Shown: piece by piece, positions 32,200 to 41,487 of the stretch
Layout of the letters: each line of letters opens with the position of its first letter
How positions within the stretch are numbered: position 1 is the stretch's first letter
Source: Phycisphaeraceae bacterium
GTDB lineage: Bacteria > Planctomycetota > Phycisphaerae > Phycisphaerales > Phycisphaeraceae
Length of the DNA: 64,000 bases
NCBI GenBank assembly: GCA_029260715.1
Contig: JAJDCS010000014.1
Span: 148,802 to 212,801 of the forward strand
Direction: 5' to 3'
Program-made: the position numbers and the translations under genes
The notes under the pieces: model-generated
Databases searched by the model: none
Told to the model about the DNA's origin: nothing
The model's input: only the letters and a program-made list of their open reading frames with translations

Positions 32200-32819
32200 G
32201 AGCCGGTGTCCTGTTTGTCGCGCAGCGTACACTGCACACGGAACGCGATGGCTTTGTCGCCGAGAAACGGCTCGAGGTTGGCGTCGTCGAGTTTCACGGT
32301 GTTGAAAAGCCCCGTTTGTTCGAGCCGTAGCGTGAACTCCGACACCACGGCCTGCGTCCGGCCCATGCCCTTGATGTCCAGGCGGAACCCGCTGGCCGGT
32401 GGGGGGGTCTGGTCGTCGGGTGTGGCTTGCGAGCCGCCGGGCTTGTCGGGCCGGATCGTCTCAACGCGGCACTGGCGCAGCACGATGTCCTGGTCCATGG
32501 TCGTGCCCAGCAGCCGCAGCAGCATGCTCCAGTCCGGGTTGTCGATCAGCGTGTGGTTGGCTTTGAGCATCAGGACCGCTTCGTCAAGCTGCGATTGGAT
32601 CGCCGCAATTGAGCCTTGAAGCGTGTCGATTTTCCCCTGGACCTGGATCAAGACGGGTTCGAGGCCGGGGTCTCGGAGGTTCCACGCCACGCGCACCACC
32701 CCGCACGCGGCCAGCAGCAGCGCGACGTAAACCGACCCGCCTTTGGCCCACCTCACCGCGCGCGCACGCCGCCACTTGGCTGCTTGTCGGTAAGGCGGGA
32801 TGAGGTTCACGCTGATCAT
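32196..32819 (-). CDS. pilN: PilN-like pilus assembly protein
   Basis: The N-terminal cytosolic NLIPPYRQ is the classic PilN motif that binds PilM, here as MISVNLIPPYRQAAKWRRAR. A membrane helix (VYVALLLAACGVVRVAWNL) and a periplasmic coiled coil plus ferredoxin-like domain follow (FRLDIKGMGRTQAVVSEFTL). 207 residues, a normal length. It starts 2 bp after the pilM stop. Confidence 0.9.
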   Translation of the reverse strand: MISVNLIPPYRQAAKWRRARAVRWAKGGSVYVALLLAACGVVRVAWNLRDPGLEPVLIQVQGKIDTLQGSIAAIQSQLDEAVLMLKANHTLIDNPDWSMLLRLLGTTMDQDIVLRQCRVETIRPDKPGGSQATPDDQTPPPASGFRLDIKGMGRTQAVVSEFTLRLEQTGLFNTVKLDDANLEPFLGDKAIAFRVQCTLRDKQDTGS

Positions 32820-32821
32820 GG

Positions 32822-33883
32822 TCAGCCCTGTGTGTGCTGCGCTAAGCCAAGCGCCTTGGTGAATAAAGTCGATCCGCCGGGTTCTGATAGGTGGGTGTCA
32901 CACGCCGCCAACACGTTGAGCGACGCCTGGTGGAGCGTGACACCCGCCGCCTTCTCTACTTCCTGTACCAGCCATGGCTTCATCGCCCCGCCGCCGGTTA
33001 GGGCCACGCCCTGTGTCGCGGCGTTGGGGTAGCGGTGGGCGGCGTAGGACAGCGACCGGTTCAACTCCTGGGTCACGGTCTCGGCGTAGGAACCGGTGGC
33101 GCTGGTCCACGACAGCGCCTGCCCGTTGCCCTTTTCAAGCGGGCTGTCGCCCGCGTCGACCCCGTGGTGGCTCAGCAGCCGGCCCACCACCGCCTCGTCG
33201 AGACCGGTTCGCTTGGTGATCTGCTGGTGGAGCAGCTCGATGCCCGCTTCGGGGATCACACGCTCGTAGATGACATTGCCTTGGTGCATGATCACCGCGT
33301 GTGCCGCGTGCCACCCCAAGTCCAGCACGCCTGAGAGCCCGTCGTTATCCGCCCACAAAGGCTGACACACCCGCGCCAGCGTGCAGCTTGCGGTTTCAAG
33401 CGCGACTACGTTCAGCCCCGCCGGCTCGATCGCGTCTAGCAATTTCTCCGCTTGGTCATGTGGGCAGGCGGTGGCCATCACGCCCGTGGTGTCGCTCCCA
33501 CGCGCCGCTTGGGGCAGCGCCCAGCACGCCATCTGGAACGAGTCCGGCTCGCGCTTGTACAGCCGGGCCATCTCCATCCGGGCGATCTGGTCAATCGGGG
33601 CGGACTCCGATCGCACCGGCAGGTCTAAGATGCTTGTAATTAGAAAGTCATTGGGCACAGCCAGCACCGCGTCATTCCCGATGAAACCCTGCCGATCCAA
33701 CAGGTCCATGAGCACGGCGATCTCTTCGTAGCCGATCGGCACGCCGGGTGTGGCCCTGGGCATCGCCGCCGCCGCGGACACACGCCACGCGTCGCCCGTC
33801 CGGTGCGCCTGGACCGCCTTGATGTAGCGTGTGCCTACATCCAGGCCGATCGGTGTCAGGGTTGATTGGGTCCGCCGATTCAT
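32822..33883 (-). CDS. pilM: PilM-like actin-fold pilus assembly protein
   Basis: Cytosolic actin-like platform protein that binds PilN. ATP-fold motifs: IGLDVGTRYIKAVQAHRTGD (phosphate 1), GVLDLGWHAAHAVIMHQGN and VALTGGGAMKPWLVQEVEKA. The 353-residue length agrees with PilM. The start ATG at 33883 is 8 bp past the pilC stop. Its position in a PilM-N-O-P block is conserved. Confidence 0.9.
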   Translation of the reverse strand: MNRRTQSTLTPIGLDVGTRYIKAVQAHRTGDAWRVSAAAAMPRATPGVPIGYEEIAVLMDLLDRQGFIGNDAVLAVPNDFLITSILDLPVRSESAPIDQIARMEMARLYKREPDSFQMACWALPQAARGSDTTGVMATACPHDQAEKLLDAIEPAGLNVVALETASCTLARVCQPLWADNDGLSGVLDLGWHAAHAVIMHQGNVIYERVIPEAGIELLHQQITKRTGLDEAVVGRLLSHHGVDAGDSPLEKGNGQALSWTSATGSYAETVTQELNRSLSYAAHRYPNAATQGVALTGGGAMKPWLVQEVEKAAGVTLHQASLNVLAACDTHLSEPGGSTLFTKALGLAQHTQG

Positions 33884-33891
33884 TACCGGGT

Positions 33892-35115
33892 CTAACCTCC
33901 AACAGCCGTCATCTCAAACAACGGCAGGAACATGCTCATCGCCATGAAGCCCACGACCAGGCCCATGATGATCAGGATCAGGGGCTCTAGAATGCTCGTC
34001 AGCGAGCGGACCACCACATCGTTTTCTTCGTCCATAAAGTCGGCGATGGTCAGCAAGGAAGCGGCCATCTGCCCGCTTTTTTCGCCGCTGCGCATCGCCT
34101 CGCACACGGTCGAGGAGATCAAGGGGTTGCCGGCGAATGCCGAGCTGACCGGCTCGCCGCGTGTGACCGCGTCTTGGGCTTTGGTCATTAGGTCCGCATA
34201 ATGGTGGTTGCGCAGCGAGTGGCGGATCAGCTCCAGCACGTCAACCAGCGGCAGGTGGCTGTCGAGCAGGACACCCAGCAGCCGCGCCACCCTCGCCGTC
34301 ATGAAGTTGCGAACCAATTTCCCAAATTGAGGGAGGTACAGCACCACGGTGTCGACCGTCCTGCGCCCGTGCGTCGAGCCCCACCACGCCCGAAGCCCCA
34401 CCGCCCCCGCCCCCGCCGACGCCAAGACAATCATCCAGTGCGCCCGCATCGCCCGGCTGACCGCCAGAAGCATCTGCGTGGAAGGCGGAAGCGCCACGTC
34501 CAAGGTTTCAAACAAGTCCTCAAACCGTGGCAGCACAAACAACACCATCAGCAACATGACCGACCCCGCCACGGTAATCAGCAGGCCAGGGTAAACCAAC
34601 GCGCCGACGATCGCGTTGCGTATCTGCACCTGCTTGCGGGTCAACACCGCCAGGCGCTCGAGCATGGGCGTCATCTTGCCCGACATCTCACCGGCCCCGA
34701 TCAGGCTGCAGTAAACCGGGTCAAATTGCTTAGGGTATAGGCGTAACGCCTCGGAGAGCGGCTGGCCCTCTTCGACTTGCTTGCGCACGTCCGCGATCAC
34801 GCCCCGCCATCGCGCGTCCCCGGCTTGGCCCTCGACCGACTCTAACGCATCGACGATCGGTGTCCCCGTCGACAAAAGCAACTGGAGGTGACGGGTGAAC
34901 GCCATGACATTTTTCTTGTTCCCGCGTCCGCCGCCTCGCTGTGCCGTCGGTTTTGCGGCGCTTGGTTTGTCTTGCTCAGCCGGCGCCTCGTTAATGCTTG
35001 TGACAAACAACCCCTCGTGGCGCAGCCTCTCGACCGCATCGACGGAGCTGTCGGCCTCGATCGTGTTGGCCACGGTCTTGCCGGATCTGTCACAAGCTTG
35101 GTACGCCAGCTTCAT
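33892..35115 (-). CDS. pilC: PilC/GspF inner-membrane platform protein
   Basis: Polytopic platform protein. Two repeated GspF domains each contain the typical RHLQLLLSTGTPIVDALESV (first, about residues 75-95) and ARLLGVLLDSHLPLVDVLEL (second, about 275-295). Three membrane helices: around 170-190, 220-240 and 380-400 (LILIIMGLVVGFMAMSMFLP). 407 residues. The start overlaps the pilB stop. Confidence 0.93.
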   Translation of the reverse strand: MKLAYQACDRSGKTVANTIEADSSVDAVERLRHEGLFVTSINEAPAEQDKPSAAKPTAQRGGGRGNKKNVMAFTRHLQLLLSTGTPIVDALESVEGQAGDARWRGVIADVRKQVEEGQPLSEALRLYPKQFDPVYCSLIGAGEMSGKMTPMLERLAVLTRKQVQIRNAIVGALVYPGLLITVAGSVMLLMVLFVLPRFEDLFETLDVALPPSTQMLLAVSRAMRAHWMIVLASAGAGAVGLRAWWGSTHGRRTVDTVVLYLPQFGKLVRNFMTARVARLLGVLLDSHLPLVDVLELIRHSLRNHHYADLMTKAQDAVTRGEPVSSAFAGNPLISSTVCEAMRSGEKSGQMAASLLTIADFMDEENDVVVRSLTSILEPLILIIMGLVVGFMAMSMFLPLFEMTAVGG

Positions 35116-36875
35116 GCCGCGCCTTTCTCTTCAACGTCCTTGGCCGAGGCCGCGTCCAGGTCCTCGTCGCCGCTATTGGTGACGCGCATGACCTCTTCGA
35201 GGCTGGTCTTGCCAGCTTGAGCGACCAACACGCCTTCGTCGCTGAGCGTGAGCCACCCTTGGCGGCGCATGCTGTCACGGATCTCATGCGACGGTGTGCC
35301 CAGATGCACCATGCGTCGCAGGTCGCCTAAGACTTCCATAATCTCGTAGATGCCGATGCGCCCGCGGAAGCCCGTGTTGTGGCACTGGGCGCAGCCGACG
35401 CCTTTGCGGAATGACTTGCCCGCTCGGTCGGCGATCCCCGCGTCTCGCAGCACGTGTTCGTCGGGGTAGTACTTCGTGGCGCAGTTGGGGCAGATGGTCC
35501 TGGCAAGCCGCTGGGCCACCACCCCGATCAACGCGCTGGACAGCAGGTACGACTCGACGTTCATGTCCAGCAGCCTCGCCACCGCGCCGGGCGCGTCGTT
35601 GGTGTGCAGCGTGGCTAGCACCAGGTGCCCCGTCAGCGCCGCCTGCACCGCGACGCGGGCCGTCTCCTCGTCACGGATCTCACCGATCATGATGACGTCG
35701 GGGTCTTGACGCAGGATGGTCCGCAGCGCCTTGGCGAACGTCATGCCGATCGAATCCTGAACCTGGATCTGGTTGATCAGGTCTAGTTGGTACTCCACCG
35801 GGTCTTCCACGGTCAGGATATTCCGCTCGGGGCAACGCAGCAGGTCCAACGCCGAGTAGAGCGTGGTGGTCTTGCCGCTGCCGGTGGGGCCGGTGACCAG
35901 GACCAGCCCGTAGGGGCGTCCGAGCATGCGTGTGAACGTTTTAAGGCTCTCGGTGCGCATGCCCAGGTCTTCCATGCGCACGTGCAGGTTGTTCTTGTCG
36001 AGGATACGCAGCACCACCTTCTCGCCCAGGAGCGTAGGCAGGCTGGAGACGCGTAGGTCAATCTCACGGCCCTCGGCCATGATCCGCACACGCCCGCCCT
36101 GGGGCAGGCGCTTCTCGGCGATGTCCATCTTCCCGATCACTTTCACGCGGGAGATCACCGACGCGTGCAGGCCCGGCGGGGATTTCATCATGTCGCGCAG
36201 CTGCCCGTCGATTCGGTATCGGATGCGCGTGCCTTTCTTGCTGTCGGGTTCGATGTGGATGTCGCTGGCCCCGTCGCGGATGGCTGTGAGTAGCGCGATG
36301 TTCACCAGGTTGACGATCGGGCTGCCATCGACCATCCGCTCCAACTCGGGGATGGTCTCGTCGTCGGCCGATTGGCTCTCGACCACCTCCACGTCCGACT
36401 CGACGATCGACGTGAGGAACTCGTTTACGTCCGCGTTGCCGCCCTTGTATTTTTTGATGTATTCAAGGATGTTGGACTTCAGCGCCAACACGGGCCGTAT
36501 CTTTAACCCCGTCAGGTGGGTGAGCCTGTCGATCGTGGGCAGCGACTGCGGTTCGGCCATCGCCACCGTCAGTGTGCCGTGAACGCTGAACATCGGCATC
36601 GCCTGCAACCGCTGGGCCTCTTCTTCGCCGATCAGTTCAAGCAATTCCGGGTCGATCAGGCCGTGGCGGATGATCGCGCCGGGCATGCCCAGCCGCTTGG
36701 CGAGCGTCTTAACCAGGATGCCGGCGCTGATCACGTTCTGATCAACCAGCAGTTCGCCGAGCATCCGGTCGGTCGACTTCTGCTCGGACAGCGCTTGGGA
36801 CAACTGCTCCTGTGTGATCACACCCTCTTCGAGGAGCACTTCACCGATCCGGATTCTCTTCCCAGATGCGTTCAC
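35112..36875 (-). CDS. pilB: PilB/GspE-type assembly ATPase with MshEN domain
   Basis: The N-terminal RIGEVLLEEGVITQEQLSQA and LGELLVDQNVIS match an MshEN domain, whose characterised members bind cyclic di-GMP. The C-terminal ATPase has Walker A GPTGSGKTTTLYSAL, Walker B VIMIGEIRDEETARVAVQAA, HTNDAPGA, and tetracysteine zinc sites (CPNC, CAQC). 587 residues. The start is GTG at 36875, overlapping the STAS stop as GTGA. It powers assembly of the pseudopilus. Confidence 0.93.
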   Translation of the reverse strand: MNASGKRIRIGEVLLEEGVITQEQLSQALSEQKSTDRMLGELLVDQNVISAGILVKTLAKRLGMPGAIIRHGLIDPELLELIGEEEAQRLQAMPMFSVHGTLTVAMAEPQSLPTIDRLTHLTGLKIRPVLALKSNILEYIKKYKGGNADVNEFLTSIVESDVEVVESQSADDETIPELERMVDGSPIVNLVNIALLTAIRDGASDIHIEPDSKKGTRIRYRIDGQLRDMMKSPPGLHASVISRVKVIGKMDIAEKRLPQGGRVRIMAEGREIDLRVSSLPTLLGEKVVLRILDKNNLHVRMEDLGMRTESLKTFTRMLGRPYGLVLVTGPTGSGKTTTLYSALDLLRCPERNILTVEDPVEYQLDLINQIQVQDSIGMTFAKALRTILRQDPDVIMIGEIRDEETARVAVQAALTGHLVLATLHTNDAPGAVARLLDMNVESYLLSSALIGVVAQRLARTICPNCATKYYPDEHVLRDAGIADRAGKSFRKGVGCAQCHNTGFRGRIGIYEIMEVLGDLRRMVHLGTPSHEIRDSMRRQGWLTLSDEGVLVAQAGKTSLEEVMRVTNSGDEDLDAASAKDVEEKGAA

Positions 36876-37207
36876 AGGAAGCTCCTGACCGCGGCGTTCA
36901 CGTCTTCGTAATACTCAAACAACGGGGTGAACCCCGTGAGGTACAGGATTTCCCGGATTGTCTCGTTGGCGTGGCACAGCTTGAGCACCTGCCCGTTCTG
37001 CGACAGCGCCTCGGACACCTCCACCAAAACCTCCACGCCCCGGCTGTCGGCGTACAAAACCGCCGACGCGTCGAGCACCACGCGCCCCCACTGGTTGCCT
37101 ACCGATTCGAGCAGTTTCGCCTTGAGCCCCTCGGCGTCATCTCGCGACAACGGCCCCTTGGGCTTGAGGATCGCCACCGCGCCTTTGCGTTGGATTTCGA
37201 TTTCCAT
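36872..37207 (-). CDS. STAS-domain anti-sigma factor antagonist-like protein
   Basis: The 111-residue single STAS domain has the N-terminal strand VAILKPKGPLSRDDAEGL and the phosphorylatable Ser region LDASAVLYADSRGVEVLVEV (Ser in DSRG). Such proteins bind kinases/anti-sigma factors and are reset by PP2C phosphatases. The gene is 6 bp after the histidine kinase gene and overlaps pilB, so it is probably co-translated with them. Its use in this machine is unknown; the RsbU-like phosphatase at 18220 could act on it (inference). Confidence 0.88.
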   Translation of the reverse strand: MEIEIQRKGAVAILKPKGPLSRDDAEGLKAKLLESVGNQWGRVVLDASAVLYADSRGVEVLVEVSEALSQNGQVLKLCHANETIREILYLTGFTPLFEYYEDVNAAVRSFL

Positions 37208-37213
37208 GGCTTC

Positions 37214-39061
37214 TTACGCCGCCTGTGGCCGGATCGGCAGCGACAGAATGAACGTGCTGCCCTGGCCGACTTGAGAGTCCACGGTGATGTCTCCGCCATG
37301 CAGACGCACCACTTCCCGCGCCAGCGGCAGCCCCAGCCCTGTGCCCGGGATACCCACTAGGCGGTCGTCCTGTGCTCGGTAAAACTTCTCGAAGACATGC
37401 GGCTTGTCCGAGTCGCTGATCCCAAGCCCCGTGTCTCTCACCTCGATCACCAGCCGCTCTTGCTGTTCTTCTACTGAAATCTCGACGCTCCCGCCGCTGG
37501 GTGTGTACTTCACCGCGTTGCCCACGACGTTGTGCACAGCCATCAGCACCTTGTCCCGGTCGCCTTGGATCGTCGGCACCTTCGGCGGCAGGATCAGTGA
37601 CAGCGATACTCCCTTTTCCTTCGCTTGAGGTTCGTAGTCAGCCCGCACCTCCTCCATCAGGGTGTCGAGGATTAGGTCGTCACACCGGAGGTCCATCGAC
37701 CCGGCCTCGATCTCCGCTACCGAGAGCATGTCGTTGACCAAGCGCTCAAGACGCTTGGTCTCCAGGTTGATCACGTTGACCGACCGCGACCGCATCTCCA
37801 CGTCCGTGTCGTCTTCCAGCATGGCCTCGACGTATAGGCGGATATTGGAAAGCGGGTTGCGCAGCTCGTGCGCCACCTGGCTGACAAAGTCGTTACGCGA
37901 TTGTTCAGCCACACGCTGCTGCGTGATGTCTTCGATGATAATAATGACCGACCCCGGGTCCTCTCGACGCACCGGGCGGATGTTGTACCGCAGCACACTT
38001 GACCCCGGCCCGTCGCCGCTGTTCAGCTCGATCACCGACCGCTTGCGTGCGATCTCATCGGCGGCGGCCTTGACGGCTTCGAGCACCTGCTCGTCTTTGA
38101 TCAACTCCGCGACCGGTTGGCCCAGCATGTTTTCCCGTTGCGTGCCCGCGAAGATCGCCGCCGCACCGTTCGCGTAGCGGATGTGCAGGCTCTCCTCGAT
38201 CAGGATCAGCCCTTGTGACATCGTGTCGCAAGCCTCGTCAAGACGGCCGCCCCCGCGCTGCGATTGGCCGGGCACCTCGTTGGCCTGGTCGATGAGCTGC
38301 TTGCCGCGTACCTCTTTGATCTCTTCGAGCAGGCCGCTCCAAGCCGCCGTCTCCGGGCCGAACGCCGCGCTGACACCCAACAATTCCGCGGGCGTGTCGC
38401 TGCCTTTGTAGGCCATCAGCGCCCCTCGGATCGCGCCCATCGCCCGCAGCCGCCGCCACACATAGCCATATAGCAAACTTAACAGCCCCAACGCGCACGC
38501 ACCCGTCGTCGCCAGCACCGTGTGCGGCGAAACCCGGTCCGCCACAGCATGGTCAAGCGTGGCGGCGACTTCCAGCACCGCGCTGCCCCGGCCGGGGACG
38601 GTCAGCGGGTGGCGGATGCGGATCAGCGACGCGTCCACCGATTCGCTTGGGGGCTTGTCGGCCTGGGTCTGCCACTGGGCGGGCAGGCTCTGAGCCTGGA
38701 CCTGATCCGGGTCCAAATCCGCGACGATCTGCCCGTTGGGCAGTGTGACCGTGCACTGCTGGAGGCTGTGCCTGGCTTGCGAATCGGCTACGGACTTTTG
38801 CAGCAGCGACAGGTTGTCCGATAAAAGGGCGCTTTCCGCGACTTGTGCGAGGCTCTGCGTGACGGTGCGCACTTGCTGGGTACGTGCTTCAAACGCCAGT
38901 GTTTTGTCGAGGTGTACCGCCCACCCGTAGGCGACCGCCACGACCACAGCCGTCACACCGAGGCTGGACAAGGCCAGCAGCAGCGGAAACGACCGCCCGC
39001 TGCTTAGCCAACGCGGAACGCCAACCCCCTTGGGAGAGCTTTGTTTATCGGCTTCCTCCAC
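37214..39061 (-). CDS. PAS-containing sensor histidine kinase, two membrane helices
   Basis: Two membrane helices (FPLLLALSSLGVTAVVVAVA near residue 30 and TGACALGLLSLLYGYVW near 185) bracket a periplasmic sensory region of about 130 residues. A linker with PAS-like domain follows (SQGLILIEESLHIRYANGAA). The His box is FVSQVAHELRNPLSNIR (about 400), N box GNAVKYTP, G1 DTGLGISDSD, G2 GTGLGLPLAREV. The GTG at 39061 is preceded by AAGGAGATTCT, which is why I chose it over the ATG at 39115. It is the first gene of the pilus operon. A response regulator is divergent 353 bp away. Confidence 0.9.
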   Translation of the reverse strand: MEEADKQSSPKGVGVPRWLSSGRSFPLLLALSSLGVTAVVVAVAYGWAVHLDKTLAFEARTQQVRTVTQSLAQVAESALLSDNLSLLQKSVADSQARHSLQQCTVTLPNGQIVADLDPDQVQAQSLPAQWQTQADKPPSESVDASLIRIRHPLTVPGRGSAVLEVAATLDHAVADRVSPHTVLATTGACALGLLSLLYGYVWRRLRAMGAIRGALMAYKGSDTPAELLGVSAAFGPETAAWSGLLEEIKEVRGKQLIDQANEVPGQSQRGGGRLDEACDTMSQGLILIEESLHIRYANGAAAIFAGTQRENMLGQPVAELIKDEQVLEAVKAAADEIARKRSVIELNSGDGPGSSVLRYNIRPVRREDPGSVIIIIEDITQQRVAEQSRNDFVSQVAHELRNPLSNIRLYVEAMLEDDTDVEMRSRSVNVINLETKRLERLVNDMLSVAEIEAGSMDLRCDDLILDTLMEEVRADYEPQAKEKGVSLSLILPPKVPTIQGDRDKVLMAVHNVVGNAVKYTPSGGSVEISVEEQQERLVIEVRDTGLGISDSDKPHVFEKFYRAQDDRLVGIPGTGLGLPLAREVVRLHGGDITVDSQVGQGSTFILSLPIRPQAA

Positions 39062-39414
39062 AGAATCTCCTTGAACCACCCACCGGGCGCAGATCGATAC
39101 CCACCATTTCGTCATCGGCTACTACTTGTGCCGTCTAAATCACGGTTGCCGGTCAGCTAAGCAGACCCGAGCGAATCGAAAACCGGGTGATGGTTATTCG
39201 CCGCTCAGGAGACGCCGATCCGCCGATAACACGCGCAGCACAAAGGCCGGTTCGTCGGTTTTTCCGCTCAGGCGAATCGAGCGTAAGCCTTTGAAAAAAC
39301 CGGATAAAGCGGATTATGAGATGTTCCGATGAGTGATGAAGAATCGGCTTGTGCGTTCAGGTGTCCGTGCGCTACGCCGGGCCTGCGCGCCTTTTGCCGT
39401 TGAAAGTTCGGCTT
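39062..39414. other. Divergent intergenic region between the kinase/pilus operon and the response regulator
   Basis: About 353 bp without a convincing gene. It should contain the promoters of both divergent operons. It has GGTTCGTCGG/CCGG-rich segments and a GAAAAAACCGGATAAAG stretch, but I could not define a -35/-10 pair with confidence. Confidence 0.5.
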
Positions 39415-39837
39415 ATGACTCAAAAAGTCCTTGTCGTCGACGACGATCTGCACCTCGTTCACATCGTCAGCTACGCGCTGAAGCGGGCGGGGTACGAGTT
39501 GCTGACCGCGCACAACGGGCGAGACGGCTACGAGACGGCTTGCAAACACTCGCCCAACCTCGTGATCACGGATTTTCAGATGCCCGGCATGAACGGTTTT
39601 GAGATGGCGGTCCAGCTGCGCGACAACACCGACACCGCCCACGTCCCAGTGATCATGATCACCGCGCGTGGCCACAAAATACCCCCCAATGATCTGTCCA
39701 GAACAAACATACAAGCGATGCTCGCAAAGCCCTTCAGCGCCCGCGATCTCGTGGAGCGCGTCAACGACTTCCTGAATAAACAAGAGCGCCCGTCCATACA
39801 AAACGGCAACCAAGATGGAGAGGGACATGCCGCTTGA
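39415..39837 (+). CDS. Single-domain response regulator (CheY-like)
   Basis: 140 residues, mainly one receiver domain. Acid pocket VLVVDDD (residues 5-11), phosphoacceptor Asp53 in VITDFQMPG, switch region MITARG, and conserved Lys in MLAKPFS. There is no output domain; the tail after ~125 is polar. The ATG at 39415 is used since the upstream in-frame codons from 39349 have no ribosome site. It overlaps the HD-GYP gene by 11 bp. The likely partner is the divergent sensor kinase. Confidence 0.9.
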   Translation: MTQKVLVVDDDLHLVHIVSYALKRAGYELLTAHNGRDGYETACKHSPNLVITDFQMPGMNGFEMAVQLRDNTDTAHVPVIMITARGHKIPPNDLSRTNIQAMLAKPFSARDLVERVNDFLNKQERPSIQNGNQDGEGHAA

Positions 39838-41452
39838 GCAAGCGAGTTCTAAGGCAGACAGCCTTGCTCACGGCCTATCGCTGCAGCAGCGGTGCCGTGA
39901 ACTGGACCTATTCTTTTGGCTGTGCAACGATCAGGGCGCGGTGTCGCAGCCGCCTGAAGAGACGGGGCCCGTGGGGCAGTGGCTCGGGTCGCCCGCCCTT
40001 CACCACCACATCGAAAGCGCCGTCAAGGCTTACGCCGCTGAGCCTCCGCCCGAAGCGGTGGAGTTATTCGAAGGCTGCTGGGCGGTTGTGTTCAAGCTAG
40101 ACCATCACTCGGCGTCCGCGGGTGTCGGCGTGGCGCTGGCCGTTACGCCGCGCGCACTCGAGAGCGAGCGATTCGAGCAAATCGCCGCCGAAGCCGCGTT
40201 AGACAGTCACCAAGCGCGCCAGGCGTGGGAGCCGTTCGTCCGACACGGTGTGGGTGATCTGCCATACCTAGCCAAGGTCTTGCGTTGGTGTTCAGATGAC
40301 CTTGTCCAAACCGGCCGGGACACCCAAGCCATCGATGAGTTCAGCGCCCAACTGCTCCAATCTTACGAGGAAGCGAACTTCCATTTCCTTCTCGCACGGC
40401 TGATTACCGACCTGTCCAACCCGGCGGAAACGCTGCAGACGATATGCAAGCAGTTGAAAGCCACCCTGCCTTTCCGGTGGGTGATGGTGCGGTTTAATCA
40501 ACAAAACAACTGCGTCGCCGACGAGCTAGCCGGCCGGTTTTTCGTGGCGGGCACCCTGCCCTGCGGTGAAAAGCGGCTCCACGCCGTTGTCGATGATATG
40601 CTCACCCAGCAACTGCAACAGCGGTGGGTCCAACAACTCAACCCCGCTACGAGTGAGTTGGCTAGGCTCTCGGGCGCGGAAGTCATCGCCGAGCCGATCT
40701 ACCACCAGGACGAAGTGGCGGGGTGCCTGCTGGCGGGCAACAAAGAAGAAGAAAACCAAGACGCCAGCAGCCAAGAGACTCAGTTCCTTGAGGCGGTCAC
40801 GGGTTACTTGGCTGTGTTCCACGAGAATATCTTCCGCTTCGAGCAGCAGCAGAAGATTTTCTACGGCACGATCCGCGCCTTCACGTCTTCGATCGACGCC
40901 AAGGACAACTACACCCACGGCCACTCCGAACGCGTCGCCCTAATGAGCGCCAAGCTGGCACAGGCGATGGGCATCAGCGAGCAGGAATGCAAGCGCGTCC
41001 ACATCTCGGGGCTCCTGCACGACATCGGTAAGATCGGCGTGCCCGAGGCGGTGCTGTGCAAGACGGGGCGGCTGACCGCCGAAGAGTTCACCGTAATCAA
41101 AAAACACCCGACCATCGGCTACAACATCTTAAAAGGGATCCCTTCACTGCTCGATACGTTGTCCGGTGTGCTCTACCACCACGAGCGGTGGGACGGCCGG
41201 GGGTACCCCGAAGGCCTCAAGGGGCACACGATCCCGCTGATGGGCAGGGTTCTGGCGCTGGCCGACGCGTTCGACGCCATGAGCTCGGACCGGTCGTACC
41301 GCAGCGCTATGACACGGGAAAAAGTATTGAGTGAAATCCGCGAAGGCGCGGGCACTCAGTTCGACCCCGAACTGGCCAAATTGTTCCTCGCCCTCGACCT
41401 GACGGAATATGATCAGATGATCCTTGCCCATCAGGCGGGGCAATTCTTTTAG
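39827..41452 (+). CDS. HD-GYP domain cyclic di-GMP phosphodiesterase-like protein
   Basis: 541 residues. The N-terminal part (1-330) is a GAF-like sensor region. The HD-GYP domain (from ~340) has THGHSERVALMSAKLA, LLHDIGKIGVPEAVL, KKHPTIGYNIL and HHERWDGRGYPEGLKGH, so both the HD and the GYP signatures are present. Such enzymes hydrolyse cyclic di-GMP. A GGAGAGGG site at 39818-39824 marks the ATG at 39827. It is co-transcribed with the response regulator before it. Confidence 0.92.
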   Translation: MPLEQASSKADSLAHGLSLQQRCRELDLFFWLCNDQGAVSQPPEETGPVGQWLGSPALHHHIESAVKAYAAEPPPEAVELFEGCWAVVFKLDHHSASAGVGVALAVTPRALESERFEQIAAEAALDSHQARQAWEPFVRHGVGDLPYLAKVLRWCSDDLVQTGRDTQAIDEFSAQLLQSYEEANFHFLLARLITDLSNPAETLQTICKQLKATLPFRWVMVRFNQQNNCVADELAGRFFVAGTLPCGEKRLHAVVDDMLTQQLQQRWVQQLNPATSELARLSGAEVIAEPIYHQDEVAGCLLAGNKEEENQDASSQETQFLEAVTGYLAVFHENIFRFEQQQKIFYGTIRAFTSSIDAKDNYTHGHSERVALMSAKLAQAMGISEQECKRVHISGLLHDIGKIGVPEAVLCKTGRLTAEEFTVIKKHPTIGYNILKGIPSLLDTLSGVLYHHERWDGRGYPEGLKGHTIPLMGRVLALADAFDAMSSDRSYRSAMTREKVLSEIREGAGTQFDPELAKLFLALDLTEYDQMILAHQAGQFF

Positions 41453-41487
41453 CCATTTCGTCAATTTTTTCGTTGGAGCCGCCGCGA

